Shown here one piece after another: positions 1 to 11,800 of a stretch of DNA of 64,000 bases. The translations under genes and the position numbers were made by a program. Below the pieces are notes generated by a model. The model worked only from the letters and a program-made list of their open reading frames with translations, was not told where the DNA came from and did no database searches. The stretch covers positions 1,364,001 to 1,428,000 of the forward strand of contig CANKXO010000001.1 of the NCBI GenBank assembly GCA_947487765.1, given 5' to 3'. Numbering within the stretch: position 1 is the stretch's first letter; each line of letters starts with the position of its first letter. Source of the stretch: an uncultured Pseudomonadales bacterium. GTDB taxonomy: Bacteria > Pseudomonadota > Gammaproteobacteria > Pseudomonadales > Cellvibrionaceae.

Positions 1-22
1 CCTACATTTAATAATGTGACGT

Positions 23-658
23 TTAAACAAGCACCGGACCACTATGAAAACGGAACTCTTGGTCTTCTGCAAGGATAAGAGTTCTCTCAAACTCCAAAAG
101 CTCCCTTACTCTACCTTCAAATACCTCATCCTCAATAATACATTGATCTACATTATTTTTTGATGCTTTTTTAGCCAGCGACAAGTAATCTTCGTAATGT
201 CGAGATTCTGATTTCAGTAATGAGAGATAAAATGTTTTTAATTCATCATCAAGGTAAGGCGCTAACTTCGCGAAACGCTCACACGAACGCGCTTCTATAA
301 TAGCACCAATAATTAGTGTATCGATTAATTTATTTGGTTCGACTTTACTGGCCTTTCTGCGCAACTCACCAGCATACCGAGCAGCCTCAATCTGAGGATA
401 CTCCATACCACGCTTTTTCATAATAAGAATCACTTGCTCAAAATGTCGCAGCTCCTCACGAGCAAGCTTGGACATTTTGTTCATTAATTCAAAATTATCA
501 ACGTAGCGGTAAATAAGATTAATAGCTGTACTGGCTGCTTTTTTCTCGCAGTTAGCATGATCTATGAGTAATAAATGAATATCATCTAGAGCATTATTGA
601 TCCATGCTTGTGGGGTTTCACATAAAAGGAATGATTGGATGTGGCTGATATCGGTCAT
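23..658 (-). CDS. miaE: tRNA-(ms2io6A37) hydroxylase MiaE
   Basis: MiaE is a non-haem di-iron monooxygenase that hydroxylates the isopentenyl group of 2-methylthio-N6-isopentenyladenosine at position 37 of tRNAs. The 211-residue protein is full length. The ferritin-like ligand pattern is visible: Glu38, the EELRH motif (Glu69, His72), Glu122 in IEARSCERF, and Glu151/His154 in ESRHYEDY. It starts only 20 bp after the stop of the LldR-like regulator on the same strand, so it may be co-transcribed with it. No clear Shine-Dalgarno sequence precedes its ATG. Family assignment rests on the motif set and length; the link to lactate genes is probably positional. Confidence 0.93.
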   Translation of the reverse strand: MTDISHIQSFLLCETPQAWINNALDDIHLLLIDHANCEKKAASTAINLIYRYVDNFELMNKMSKLAREELRHFEQVILIMKKRGMEYPQIEAARYAGELRRKASKVEPNKLIDTLIIGAIIEARSCERFAKLAPYLDDELKTFYLSLLKSESRHYEDYLSLAKKASKNNVDQCIIEDEVFEGRVRELLEFERTLILAEDQEFRFHSGPVLV

Positions 659-678
659 TTATTGAATATATAAATTGT

Positions 679-1422
679 TTAGTTGTTTTGATAACGGCGC
701 CGAGAACGCTCACGCCGATTTTCCTCACGAGCTAAATCTTCCAGCAGTTTTTCTACATAACGAATATGCTGATGTGCCGCTTCTTTCGCCGTACTGGGCT
801 GGCGGTTAACAATCGCATCATATATCGCGGAATGTTGATTCATTAATGCTTCTCTGGCGATACGATTCTCAAACATCTTAGTAATACTGCTATGCATATT
901 CGTTTGTAAAACGGAAAACAAGCTTTTAACTAGATGTAAAAAAATAAGATTATGGCTTGCCTCAGCAACGGCTAAATGAAACTCCGCATCAGCATTAGCT
1001 TCTGCCTCAATATCATACTGCTGATAAGCCTTCTGGAGTGCTTGATACGCTTTCCTCAAGGCTGCGATGTCGACATCATTAGCTCGCAGGGCTGCATTAT
1101 AAGCGCAATCTCCCTCAATGCTATGCCTAAATTCCAACAGATCAAAATGAGCATTGGGGTTGTTATCTAGAATCTTAAGAATCGGGTCAGCAATATCTTG
1201 CTGCAGCTGGGCAGAAACATAATGCCCACCACCACGCTTACTGACAATCCAGCCCTTTGCTTTAAGCTGCTGTAAGGCTTCTCTAACCCCGGTACGGGAT
1301 AACTCAAACCTTTTAGCTAGTTCACGTTCGGCAGGCAAACGTTCACCAGAGCGAAGGCTACCTTCCACAATAGCCGCTTCATAGTAATCATAAAGCTTTT
1401 CAGACTTCTTCACATTAGTCAT
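679..1422 (-). CDS. lldR: FadR-family (GntR) lactate-responsive regulator, LldR-like
   Basis: This is a 247-residue GntR regulator of the FadR/FCD subfamily. The N-terminal winged helix (about residues 10-75) contains the conserved PAERELAKRF and SRTGVREAL segments. The C-terminal FCD ligand-binding domain (about 95-225) carries the expected DAEFHLAVAEASHN and NQHSAI motifs. It is divergent from lldD and resembles E. coli LldR/PdhR. A TTGGT-N3-ACCAA palindrome lies over its own Shine-Dalgarno AGGA, which suggests autorepression. The ligand is inferred to be L-lactate from the context. A paralogue of the same subfamily is at 19209-19973. Confidence 0.85.
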   Translation of the reverse strand: MTNVKKSEKLYDYYEAAIVEGSLRSGERLPAERELAKRFELSRTGVREALQQLKAKGWIVSKRGGGHYVSAQLQQDIADPILKILDNNPNAHFDLLEFRHSIEGDCAYNAALRANDVDIAALRKAYQALQKAYQQYDIEAEANADAEFHLAVAEASHNLIFLHLVKSLFSVLQTNMHSSITKMFENRIAREALMNQHSAIYDAIVNRQPSTAKEAAHQHIRYVEKLLEDLAREENRRERSRRRYQNN

Positions 1423-1438
1423 ATTGGTCCTACCAATA
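1422..1438. promoter_or_regulatory. FadR-family operator over the lldR start
   Basis: An inverted repeat with 7-bp arms around CCT (TATTGGT / ACCAATA). It begins in the first base of the lldR ATG and covers the AGGA Shine-Dalgarno. The core TGGT-N3-ACCA is the known recognition pattern of LldR/PdhR proteins. A bound regulator here would block its own expression. Confidence 0.75.
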
Positions 1439-1584
1439 ATTTAAAAGGTGTATAAGAAATAATAAAGTGAACAATGAATTATTCTTAATCTAACAATAAA
1501 TCTATATAAATCATAAAGTTAAAATTGAAAATATTACTCATTGACAATAGATATACTACGTTATTAGATAGATAAATCAATTGC

Positions 1585-1607
1585 TTAAATTGGTACGACC
1601 AATTTAA
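1585..1607. promoter_or_regulatory. FadR-family operator upstream of lldD
   Basis: A perfect inverted repeat with 10-bp arms around ACG; the core is AATTGGT / ACCAATT. It lies 41 bp upstream of the preferred lldD ATG at 1649. Its core matches the LldR-type pattern, so it is the likely site of lactate control of lldD. Together with 1422-1438 it gives two operators about 166 bp apart in the divergent promoter region, compatible with DNA looping. Confidence 0.82.
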
Positions 1608-1648
1608 ATTTGAATATTAATTCTAGAGTTAAATTAATTGGAGATAGT

Positions 1649-2818
1649 ATGCGCCTTAAGCATTGTCACAACTTCCATGATTTTCGTAAGCTGGCAGAAA
1701 GGAGACTCCCTGGCCCTATTTTTAATTATATAGACGGTGGCGCAGATGATGAGGTGACCTATAGACGCAATACAGAAGCCTTTGAGACCTGCGATTTAAT
1801 TCCCAGCGTGCTGACAGGAGTCAAAGATGTCGACCTATCAGTGACGGTAATGGGGCAAAAGCTGGATATGCCTGTGTACTGCTCACCTACTGCCTTACAA
1901 CGTTTATTCCATCATAACGGCGAGCGAGCTGTCGCGGCTGCCGCAGAAAAGTACGGCACAATGTTTGGCGTATCCTCCCTTGGCACTGTCAGCATGGAAG
2001 AGATTGCACAACAAATTAACACACCTCAAGCTTACCAATTTTATTTCCACAAAGATCGTGGACTAAACAAAGTCATGATGGAGCGTGCCAAAAATGCAGG
2101 TATTGAAGTCATGATGTTGACAGTAGACTCTATTACAGGAGGTAACCGCGAACGCGATTTACGTACCGGGTTTTCCATCCCATTCAGACTAACCTTAGGC
2201 GGCTTAATTCAATTTGCCATTAAACCCATGTGGGGCATTAATTATGTCACCCACGAAAAATTCAGATTGCCTCAACTGGAAGAGCATGTTGATATGAGCG
2301 GTGGCGCAAGCTCAATCGGAGATTATTTTACTAACATGCTCGACCCATCCATGACCTGGAGTGACGTTGAAGAAATGGTGAAATTATGGGACGGACAATT
2401 TTGCCTGAAAGGCATTATGAGCGCAGATGATGCTCGAAAAGCCGTCGATATAGGCTGCACCGGAATTATTATATCCAATCATGGCGGACGGCAACTGGAT
2501 GGCTCACGCAGCTCTTTCGATCAACTAGCAGAAATTGTCGATGCAGTAGGCGACAAAATAGATGTAATTTTTGATGGTGGCGTACAGCGTGGCACTCATG
2601 TATTAAAAGCACTTTCCTTAGGTGCCAAGGCAGTCGGCATTGGCCGAATGTATTTATATGCCCTAGCTGCCGCAGGGCAAAGTGGTGTCGAACGCGCACT
2701 CGAATTAATGCACGCAGAACTTGAACGGGATATGAAGTTAATGGGTTGTACGAGTATTGAGCAACTATCGCGAAAGAATCTTAGGTTCCGAAACGTCTAT
2801 CCTACTCATATTCTATAA
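1649..2818 (+). CDS. lldD: L-lactate dehydrogenase (FMN, respiratory)
   Basis: A 389-residue FMN-dependent alpha-hydroxy-acid dehydrogenase of the LldD/glycolate oxidase family. It oxidises L-lactate to pyruvate and passes electrons to the respiratory chain at the membrane. The catalytic histidine lies in SNHGGRQLDG (His278), and the N-terminal FNYIDGGADDE segment is typical. An in-frame TTG at 1610 would add 13 residues, but ATG 1649 has GGAG at a good distance and the TTG sits next to the operator. A strong terminator follows. Glycolate or mandelate are alternative substrates; the LldR-like neighbour favours L-lactate. Confidence 0.9.
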   Translation: MRLKHCHNFHDFRKLAERRLPGPIFNYIDGGADDEVTYRRNTEAFETCDLIPSVLTGVKDVDLSVTVMGQKLDMPVYCSPTALQRLFHHNGERAVAAAAEKYGTMFGVSSLGTVSMEEIAQQINTPQAYQFYFHKDRGLNKVMMERAKNAGIEVMMLTVDSITGGNRERDLRTGFSIPFRLTLGGLIQFAIKPMWGINYVTHEKFRLPQLEEHVDMSGGASSIGDYFTNMLDPSMTWSDVEEMVKLWDGQFCLKGIMSADDARKAVDIGCTGIIISNHGGRQLDGSRSSFDQLAEIVDAVGDKIDVIFDGGVQRGTHVLKALSLGAKAVGIGRMYLYALAAAGQSGVERALELMHAELERDMKLMGCTSIEQLSRKNLRFRNVYPTHIL

Positions 2819-2831
2819 CGCATTAATCAAT

Positions 2832-2860
2832 AAAAAAGGCTACCAACGGTAGCCTTTTTT
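2832..2860. terminator. Bidirectional intrinsic terminator (lldD / RTX gene)
   Basis: A perfect hairpin with 13-nt arms, AAAAAAGGCTACC and its complement, around AAC. It is flanked by A and T tracts, so it can end transcription of both the convergent lldD (+) and the RTX gene (-). Confidence 0.92.
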
Positions 2861-2891
2861 ATTAGCAAGTTTTTACTTATTTATAATGGCT

Positions 2892-5800
2892 CTATGCGCT
2901 CTGCCACGTTTCCGCCAGCACTGTCTGTAATTGATCCCTCGCATCCTGCGGGATAACATTACCAACCCCAAGAGGTATATCATAGGCTGCCATCGCAGAG
3001 ACTAACTGATCAACTTGATTATTTAACAATGCAGAGGTCTCTGTATTGATACTATCTAGTTGATTTTCTGCGCCATCATACCAATTGCTCACTGTTACTT
3101 GATTATCGGTGCCCGCCTGAGTAATTTGCAGGTTATCACCATCGCGGCTAAACCATAAATTTTCAAAGGAAACATCGTTAAACTGAGCAATATCCATACT
3201 GGCTGGGCTTACATCGTCATTAATGATGGTATCCGCACCAGAATTAGTATCGAAGACATAGGTATCATTGCCAGCACCGCCCGATAACTGCTCATCACGC
3301 GCGCTACTGATTAAGGTATCATCACCAAAGCTACCGGTAATCACATCACTCAAAATATCGTATGTACTCGCCGTTGCAGTGGGAGCGCTACTACCAAACG
3401 CTCTATATAGTTGTGCTGCCGTAATACTGCTACCATTTTCAAAGGTTAGATTCTCTACGGTATTATTGAGTGCAAAGAAGTTAGCAACACGAACTTGGTT
3501 TGCGGTGTTGCCACCAATGTTTAAGAGTAAATCGTCACCGGTACGCGATAAACCACTTGCTACATCATTAAAGCCAATACCATCGACAAAGTGGATAGTA
3601 TTTACACCGGCGGTATCAATAATCGTATCTTGCCCACTGTCGGCGCCGATAACATAATTATCATTACCCACGCCACCAACTAGCTGGTCATTACCCCCAA
3701 AGCCTGAGAGAGTATCGTCACCACGGCCGGTAATTAAAATATCACTAGTAGCGGAGCCTTCTGCCGTATTATCAGTACCATCGCCTAATACTACACCACT
3801 TGCTGCTAATGTTGCTGTTGGTACAGCTACACCAAAGGCACCAAAGAGTTGGGCGCTAGTCAGTTGCCCACCAGCTTCGAACTCTACAACATCGATCGTA
3901 TTAGCCACCGAGAAAAAGTTAGTGATGGTCACACTATTAGTATTGCCCGCAATATTAAGGGTCAGGTTATTACCCGAGCGCGATAAACCATTAGCCACAT
4001 CGTTAAAACTAATGCCATCGACAAAGCGAATTTTATTTTGGCCATCAGTGTCAACAATTACATCTTTGCCACTATTAGCGCCAATAATATAGGTATCGTT
4101 ATCAGCACCACCCAGCAAGCGATCATCACCTCCAAGGCCTACAAGCGTATCAGCGCCAGCGCCGGCAACAATAATTTCATCGTCATCGCTACCATTAAGT
4201 GTATTGGCAACACTCAAATCAATTGTGGTATTAACTGGAGGCTCTGAATTATTTCCGCTTGTATTACTGCCCCCACTCGCATTCTCACTACCGGTATTAG
4301 CATCCGGGTCAGGTTCTCCTCCAGCATCTGGGGTTGGGTCTTCAGAGGTTGTGCTGGCATTACTGAGAATATCCAGAGTCTCTGCCGTTGCCGTTGGCGC
4401 GCTACGACCAAATGCACCATATAATTGAGCCGCTGTAATTGAACTACCGCTTTCAAATGTTAGGCTCTCAATAGTATTCGCTAGTGAGAAAAAGCTAGTC
4501 ACACGGACTTGATTAGCATTACCTGCAATATTTAAAATCAGGTCATCACCTGAGCGCGATAAACCACGAGCAACATCGTTAGAACTAATACCATCGACAA
4601 ACTGAATACTATTAATGCCGGCGGTATCGATAATAGTATCTCGACCACTATTGGCACCAATAATATAAACGTCGTCACCCGCGCCACCAATTAATTGATC
4701 ATTACCCGCCAAACCCGATAACGAATCGTTACCGCTACCGGTAATGACAATGTCATCGGCGTCAGAGCCAATAATCGTATCAGCCCCATCGCCTCCTAAC
4801 ACTACATTACTTGCAGTACCTGCAGCTGTTGGTGCAGCTACACCAAATGCACCATAGAGTTGAGCACTAGTCAGTTGCCCACCCGCTTCAAACTCGACAC
4901 GCTCAATGGTATTGTTAAGCGCGAAGAAGTTAGCAATAGTGACGCGGTTAGTATTACCTGCAATATTCAAGATAAGGTCATTGCCAGAGCGCGACAAGCC
5001 ACTGGCAACATCGTTAAAACTAATACCATCGACAAAGCGAATAATATTTTGCCCATCAACATCGACAATCGTATCTTTGCCGCTATTGGCTCCAATAATA
5101 TAAGTATCGTTACCAGCACCACCCAACAAACGATCATCGCCTGCGAGACCCGATAAGGTGTCGTCACCTGTACCACTCACAATAATTTCGCCAGCATCGG
5201 TACCGGCTAATACATCGTTACCGCTTAGATCAATACCACTGTCACTCACAGCACTCACATTAATAGAGACGACAGCCGTATTTGTACCACCATTACCATC
5301 ACTGACAGTGTAGTTAAAACTGGCCGGCCCAAAATAATCGGCATTTGGTGTAAAAGTAATTGTTTGTGCGACCTCATCAATTGCAACCATACCATTACTC
5401 GCCGCACCCACAGCTGTAATTGCGAGTACATCGCTCATGTCTTCGTCACTGTCATTAGCAAGTAACTCTGCAAAGGTAAATGTTACTGGGGTGTTTTCCT
5501 GTGTAGCACCAGAGTCGTCAACACCAATAGGCGCATCATTAACATTACCCACACTCAGAGTAAACGTATCGCTCGCCACGCCACCACTACCATCATCGGC
5601 TGTGACCACAACGACAATATCACCCACATTATCTTGTAGTGGTGTACCACTAAAGGTTTGCGTTACAGCATCAAAAACTAACCAATTGGGTAATGCCGAG
5701 CCATCGGATAACGTTGCAGAAAAAGATAAGCTGTCGCCATCGGCATCGGTGAAGGTATTGGCAGGCAAGGTGAAACTAAAGGCTGCGTCTTCGAGTAGAG

Positions 5801-8800
5801 TTTGGTCTCCAATTGGATTAGACAGCTCAGGAATAGTATCGAGCGGTATCTCTTCTACAACATCAATCGTTGCTGTCGCCGTTGCCTGCCCACCATTACC
5901 ATCACTAATACTATAGATAAAGCTAGCGGCTCCAATGTAATCTACCGTCGGCGTAAAGGTAACTGTTTTTGCTACTTCGTCAATAATAATCGTGCCATTA
6001 GCTGGGTCACTAACGGCAGTAATCGAAAGCACATCGGCAGTATCAATATCGGTATCGTTTGCTAATAATTGTGCAAAGGTAAACACAATATCAGTGTTGT
6101 TTTGGCCAATTAGTGCATCTTCATTTGCTATTGGGTCGGTATTGATATGAGGGAGAGTAAAATTATAAATCTCAGAGTCGCTTGCGTTAGAAATTCTATT
6201 AGCCGTCACACGAATCAATATATCTAAATCGACGGCGCTATTATCTGGCCTTTCACCTCTGAATATTCTGCCAAAGGGATCGAATGTTAACCAGTCAGGC
6301 AATGGCGAACCATCAGCTAATGTGGCATCGAAGATAGTCTGCTCATCAACAAATGAAAGATTAATTAAGCTGGAGAAAACATACCTCTCGGAAACGATAT
6401 GATTACTCGTTTGCTCAACAATTTCATTAATCTGAGCAAAAGATAACTCAACATTTCCCTCTGTAAACTTAATTAATGTATTAGCATCATCAAATGGGCC
6501 ATCATAAAAATTATCAATGCGAACGGAATCTGAGGAATTCCTAAAGAAAACAACCAGTACTTCCCTATCTGAATTACCAACAGTTTCTCTCGAAAATAAA
6601 ATATCATCAATTGAGATCCCCGCTTTTAACTGGATAACATCTTGCTCTGTACTACTGCTCCTTATGTTAAACAGTCTATCCCTGCCATCACCAATACCAA
6701 ATAAATAAGTGTCATTACCATCAGGGGTGTTACCACCGTCACCTGAGATAACATCATTACCTCGACCACCATCAATAATGTCATTTCCAGCAGCCCCACT
6801 TAACGTATCGTCGCCATCTCCTCCATTGATGACATCATTACCTTCATTACCTCTAATCGTATCATCACCACTATAACCATTAATTACATCATCGCCCTCA
6901 AAACCTATGATGGAGTCATTACCTGAGGTTCCCTCTAAACTTAGTAAGCGTAATTGTGCTGCCGTCCAAGTGGTATTGCTGTCTTCAAAAGTAACAATGG
7001 CATTACTACCTGTAAAAGTAGTGATATCTGCATCTCTATTTGTAGCAGTAATAGGAAAGTTATAACGTACAGTTAATTCGTCATTAGAATTTTTAAACTT
7101 AAATACATACTCTTCATATTGAAAAATCTTACGTCTGATCACAATGATATCATCTGGATTGACACCTGATTTAAAATGCACCCGGTCTGACTCTACAGCA
7201 TTTACGTTAAGGTCAAAAACTGTATCTTTTTCATCGCCATGGCCAAACAAAAAGACATCATTACCTTCACCGCCCGCTAAAAAATCGCTCCCAGCACCAC
7301 CATCTAGATTATCATTTCCATCATTACCGATAAGGGTATCATCACCAACTCCACCGGATAAATTATCCGAACCACTGCCTCCAACAATAGTGTCATCAAA
7401 TTCAGTACTCTGCCTTGACAAGCTCAAAACTTCTGTAGTGGACCACGTTGTACCGTCTGCAAACTGTATCGAAAATGGTATTCTTAAATTCGGTTGATCT
7501 CTCTCAAATACAGCCCTAACTGAAATATGATCGCCTTCATTAAGAAAATCAACTTCTAAATTATCTCCATCGCGATTGAGGATGACATCACTGGGCAAAA
7601 TCCCTGATGTAAGCCTTAAAACTTCACTAGTCGGTGTATCGCTTAAATTAAATTCAATGATATCAGAACCATCACCACGATTATAAATATAAACGTCATT
7701 ACCACCACCGCCATTTAAAAAATCATTGCCTAGACCACCATTTAAAATATCATCACCTGTGCCACCAGATAAAATATCATCTCCTAAACCTCCGTCGAGA
7801 ATATCGTTACCACCATAACCATTCAGCGAATCGTTACCACCTAAACCAGCGATTTCTTCGTCGGCCGATGAGCCACTGACATCATCATTTCCTTCAGAGA
7901 CTAAGAGCAACGTTTGGCGAATTATTTCCGATGTCCAAACTGTACCATCGGCAAATACAATATCGAACTCTGTTGTTAAGTTCTCATCTATATCATCAAA
8001 AAAGCCTCTAACAAGAATTCTTTCATTACTTGATGTAAAGCTAATCACTAAACCTCCAACGTCAGATAAATGCACATCTTCGGGAGCAATATTATTATCA
8101 AAAACAAACTGATCTCTGCCCAAAGCTAAAAGGCCTAAAGTATCAACAGTATCGTTACCATCACCCAAAGAATAAAAATAGCTATCACGTCCATTACCGC
8201 CAGTTAGTGTATCTCTACCTTTACCCCCGACAATAATATCATCACCACCGCTACCAAAAATACGGTCGTTTCTCTCATCGCCAAAGAGATGATCTACCGA
8301 GTTAACGCCGTTAATAAGCGGAGAAACTCTTTCAATAAAAATGAGCGGTAAACGTCTTACTAAATTATCCTCTGCTGCTAATGCTAAGATAAATTCATTT
8401 TTTGTATAAGTGGTACCACTTACTTCGATCGTATCTAAAGTGGCAAAGTCAGCATGCCCTATAAAAATGCTTTCACCCAAATAATTTATTCTAATATCTC
8501 CATTACTGAGATTAGAATTCGGAAGGCTCGCAAGTACAATATCACTAATACCAACATTATTAAGTACTAAACTATTACTACCCTCTCTATCAATAATCGT
8601 ATTAGTCGCAGCGACTCTCACCGCATCGCCACGATTAAACACATAGCGGTCATTGCCCGCACCACCGGCAAGCACATCGACACCACTACCACCCGTTAAT
8701 GTGTCGTTACCGGCACCACCAACCAGCTGATCATTCCCCGAGTCACCAAGTAACGTATCATCTCCTGCGCCACCAATCAGCTGATCATTCCCCGAGCCGC

Positions 8801-11800
8801 CAAGTAACGTATCATCTCCTGCACCACCACGTAAATCGTCATTACCTTCGCCACCATCAATAACATCGCTACCGTGGAATGTTTCAGCAAGGTCCGCGCT
8901 ATCACCAAAAATTAAATCATCACCGGCACCGCCAACAATCGCATCGCTGCCACCGCCACCTTCGATATAGTCATCACCCGCACCACCATCAATAAAATCA
9001 TTGGCGTGGTATTGCCCTGCTAATGTGGCAGGGCCATCGGCATCGGGAGTACCATCATCACCAAAAATTCGATCATCACCACTGCCACCATCGAGGGTAT
9101 CTTCACCGCCATTACCCACTAACTGGTCATTACCGTCGCCACCCAATAGGGTGTCGCTGCCATGGAATTCACCACTGAGGTCAAAGTCATCGCCAAATAA
9201 TTGATCATCGCCCGTACCGCCATCGACAAAATCATCACCTCCTTGGCCATAAACAGTATCAGAGCCTGCGCCACCCAGTAGTGTATCGTTACCGTAATCC
9301 GTTGGCGCTAAATCTTGTGCGTCGATAGCATCCCGCGAAACAGCATTGCCATTATTATCGACCCGCCGATCAATTAGACTCGGTCTAAAATCTGACCCTT
9401 GTCGCCAGTGATCGCCCAAAATACGATCATCACCATCGCCACCATTCACAGTATCGTCGCCTAGGCCACCGATTAAACGATCATCACCTAAGCCACCATC
9501 AATAAAATCGTTATACTCGTGTACACCATCACGCTCACTAATTAATGCAGCAGCAAAAGCATCATTGCCGGAAATATCAATGCCAGGATAGAGCTGCTCA
9601 ACATCAAAAACATCCAGCACACCATCGCCATAAACAAAATCATCTCCTGCACCCGCAATTAAAATATCGCTACCTGCACCACCATAGAGTTGATCGTTAT
9701 CCAATCCTCCGTCGATATGATCATCACCCTCGTCACCACTTAAGAGGTCATCACCCGCACCACCTTCAATATAATCGTTATCCGTAGCGCCCTCAGAAGC
9801 ACGCGCATAAAAGAATTCTCCATCGGCATTAATATCAACAGAGCCAATACCACCAAACGTAGTATTCGGCGAGCCACCTCTGCCTCCAAAGATTAAATGG
9901 TCGCCATCGCCACCAATTAAATGATCCGAGCCAGTACCACCGGCCACCGTATCGATAAAACCCGGGTCACTAAATCCAACAGGTGTAGCACTGCGACCAG
10001 CATCCACCACATCATCGCCACCACCTGCAGCAATAAAATCTACAAAATTAGATCCCGTAATCGTCTCACCCGTAACAGCCACAGCATTCAAACGCTGTGG
10101 TCGCCACGCTGCAAGTTCTGTATCTTGATTATTCAAGCCATCGAAATCGGCAGGTGCTGTTAATTCACTGGTGGTGGTTGGTAGCGCTGGAGGTGTTACT
10201 ACCTGGTTACTTACCGTAATATCAAAGCGGTTAGTCTCACCTCCCCAGTTTTCAATCGTGATGCTGCCCCCTTTACCACCATCAATCGAAATTAATAGAT
10301 CCTCTTGCCCTGTAGTAGAACCCGATATAACTTGATACCGAGTTAAAGGGTTAACCACATTTCCATTTGCATCTAATTCTCGATAAGTATTAGTGTTACC
10401 AATTTGCTCCAAAGCAACAACTAGGCTTATCGCACCACCTTCTTGATGAGTAATCAGTAATTGATTTAAATCAGTAGCAGCACCGTTATCAACTATCGTG
10501 TCACGGCCATCGCCGTAATTAAAATGGTAAATATCGTTACCTGAACCTCCTTCTAAGTAATCGTTACCTTTTCTGCCTATTAAAACATCATCACCTCCAC
10601 CACCGTAAAGATGATCGTTCTGGTCTCTACCTTCCAGTGCATTGTTGCCATCATTATCAAAAATTGTGTATCGGCGCGTTATACCCGAAGCAATAGTTTG
10701 TTCAGCTGCCTCTACCGAGAAAAAAGGGTTTTGGTTTAAATTGGTATTTAATTCAACCTCAGCAAAACTTTGACCATTACGATCAATGGTAATATCTAAA
10801 TCACCGGCTATTGAAAGGTTATCGCGCAATGCGAAATTGTTAGCATTAATTTCTGAAAGAAGAGTCTCTACATAACGTGCCCGATCTTCTAAATACTGCG
10901 TAGAAAAGTTACCAATATCATACTCACTGCTATTCGCTGCGGTGCTCGATACATTATCGATAATCGCAAATGGCAATGCATTAACTAACGCAAAGCGATA
11001 CCCTCGCCCCGCCTCATTATCAATTGCTGCAAGATCCGCCACACCTGAGGTCGCTGCATGTGTCATTGAAATAAATTCAACTTGCCCTTGAAGGTCCCGA
11101 AAAGATGCATTTGCAATCAATGTTTCGATATTGGCATAAAATTCTTCGCCTGCAGGTGCCTCGGGATCTACCGCAGTAGGGGCAATATTATTACCCAGAA
11201 AAGTTATTCTGAGTGTATCTAATAATTTTTCATAACGATCACTTCGACCTGCTGTGACTGTGTTAAGCAGTGTAGAAGCAAAACCCTGGGGATCTTCAGC
11301 TATAACAGGGTCTAATAAGCCAAAAACTCGCATTAAATTTAGTGACGTAACGCCATTAAGACTACTATGATTTTGGACAAGAGGATCTAATGGACCTATC
11401 CCCGCCTCTTGGCGTAAAAAAATGGCTTCTCCAGGATGCTCTGCCAGACCAGTACCATCAGGTAAAGGAAGAGTATGAACTAAATCTCCCTCGGCATTCA
11501 ATGCTGTTATATGGCTATCATCGCCGCTAGGAAAGCCCAAGGCAGTTAACCATAAACTTCCGTTCACTAACAAACCAGGTGCATTGAGCGTGACAATATT
11601 ATTGGCCACTTCTGGAAATAAACGGTCAAATAAGTAAGCTAAATGCCCACCCAAGCTATGGCCTGTAACGGTGATTTTTTCATCAGCTCCAATTAGACCA
11701 AGCCCTGTTACATTATCTGCAATAATTTCAAGTGAACCATTTTGTATACTGTCGGCTGTATTTCTAACAAATTCTGCGCCCAGTTCAAGTAAAGCAGCGA

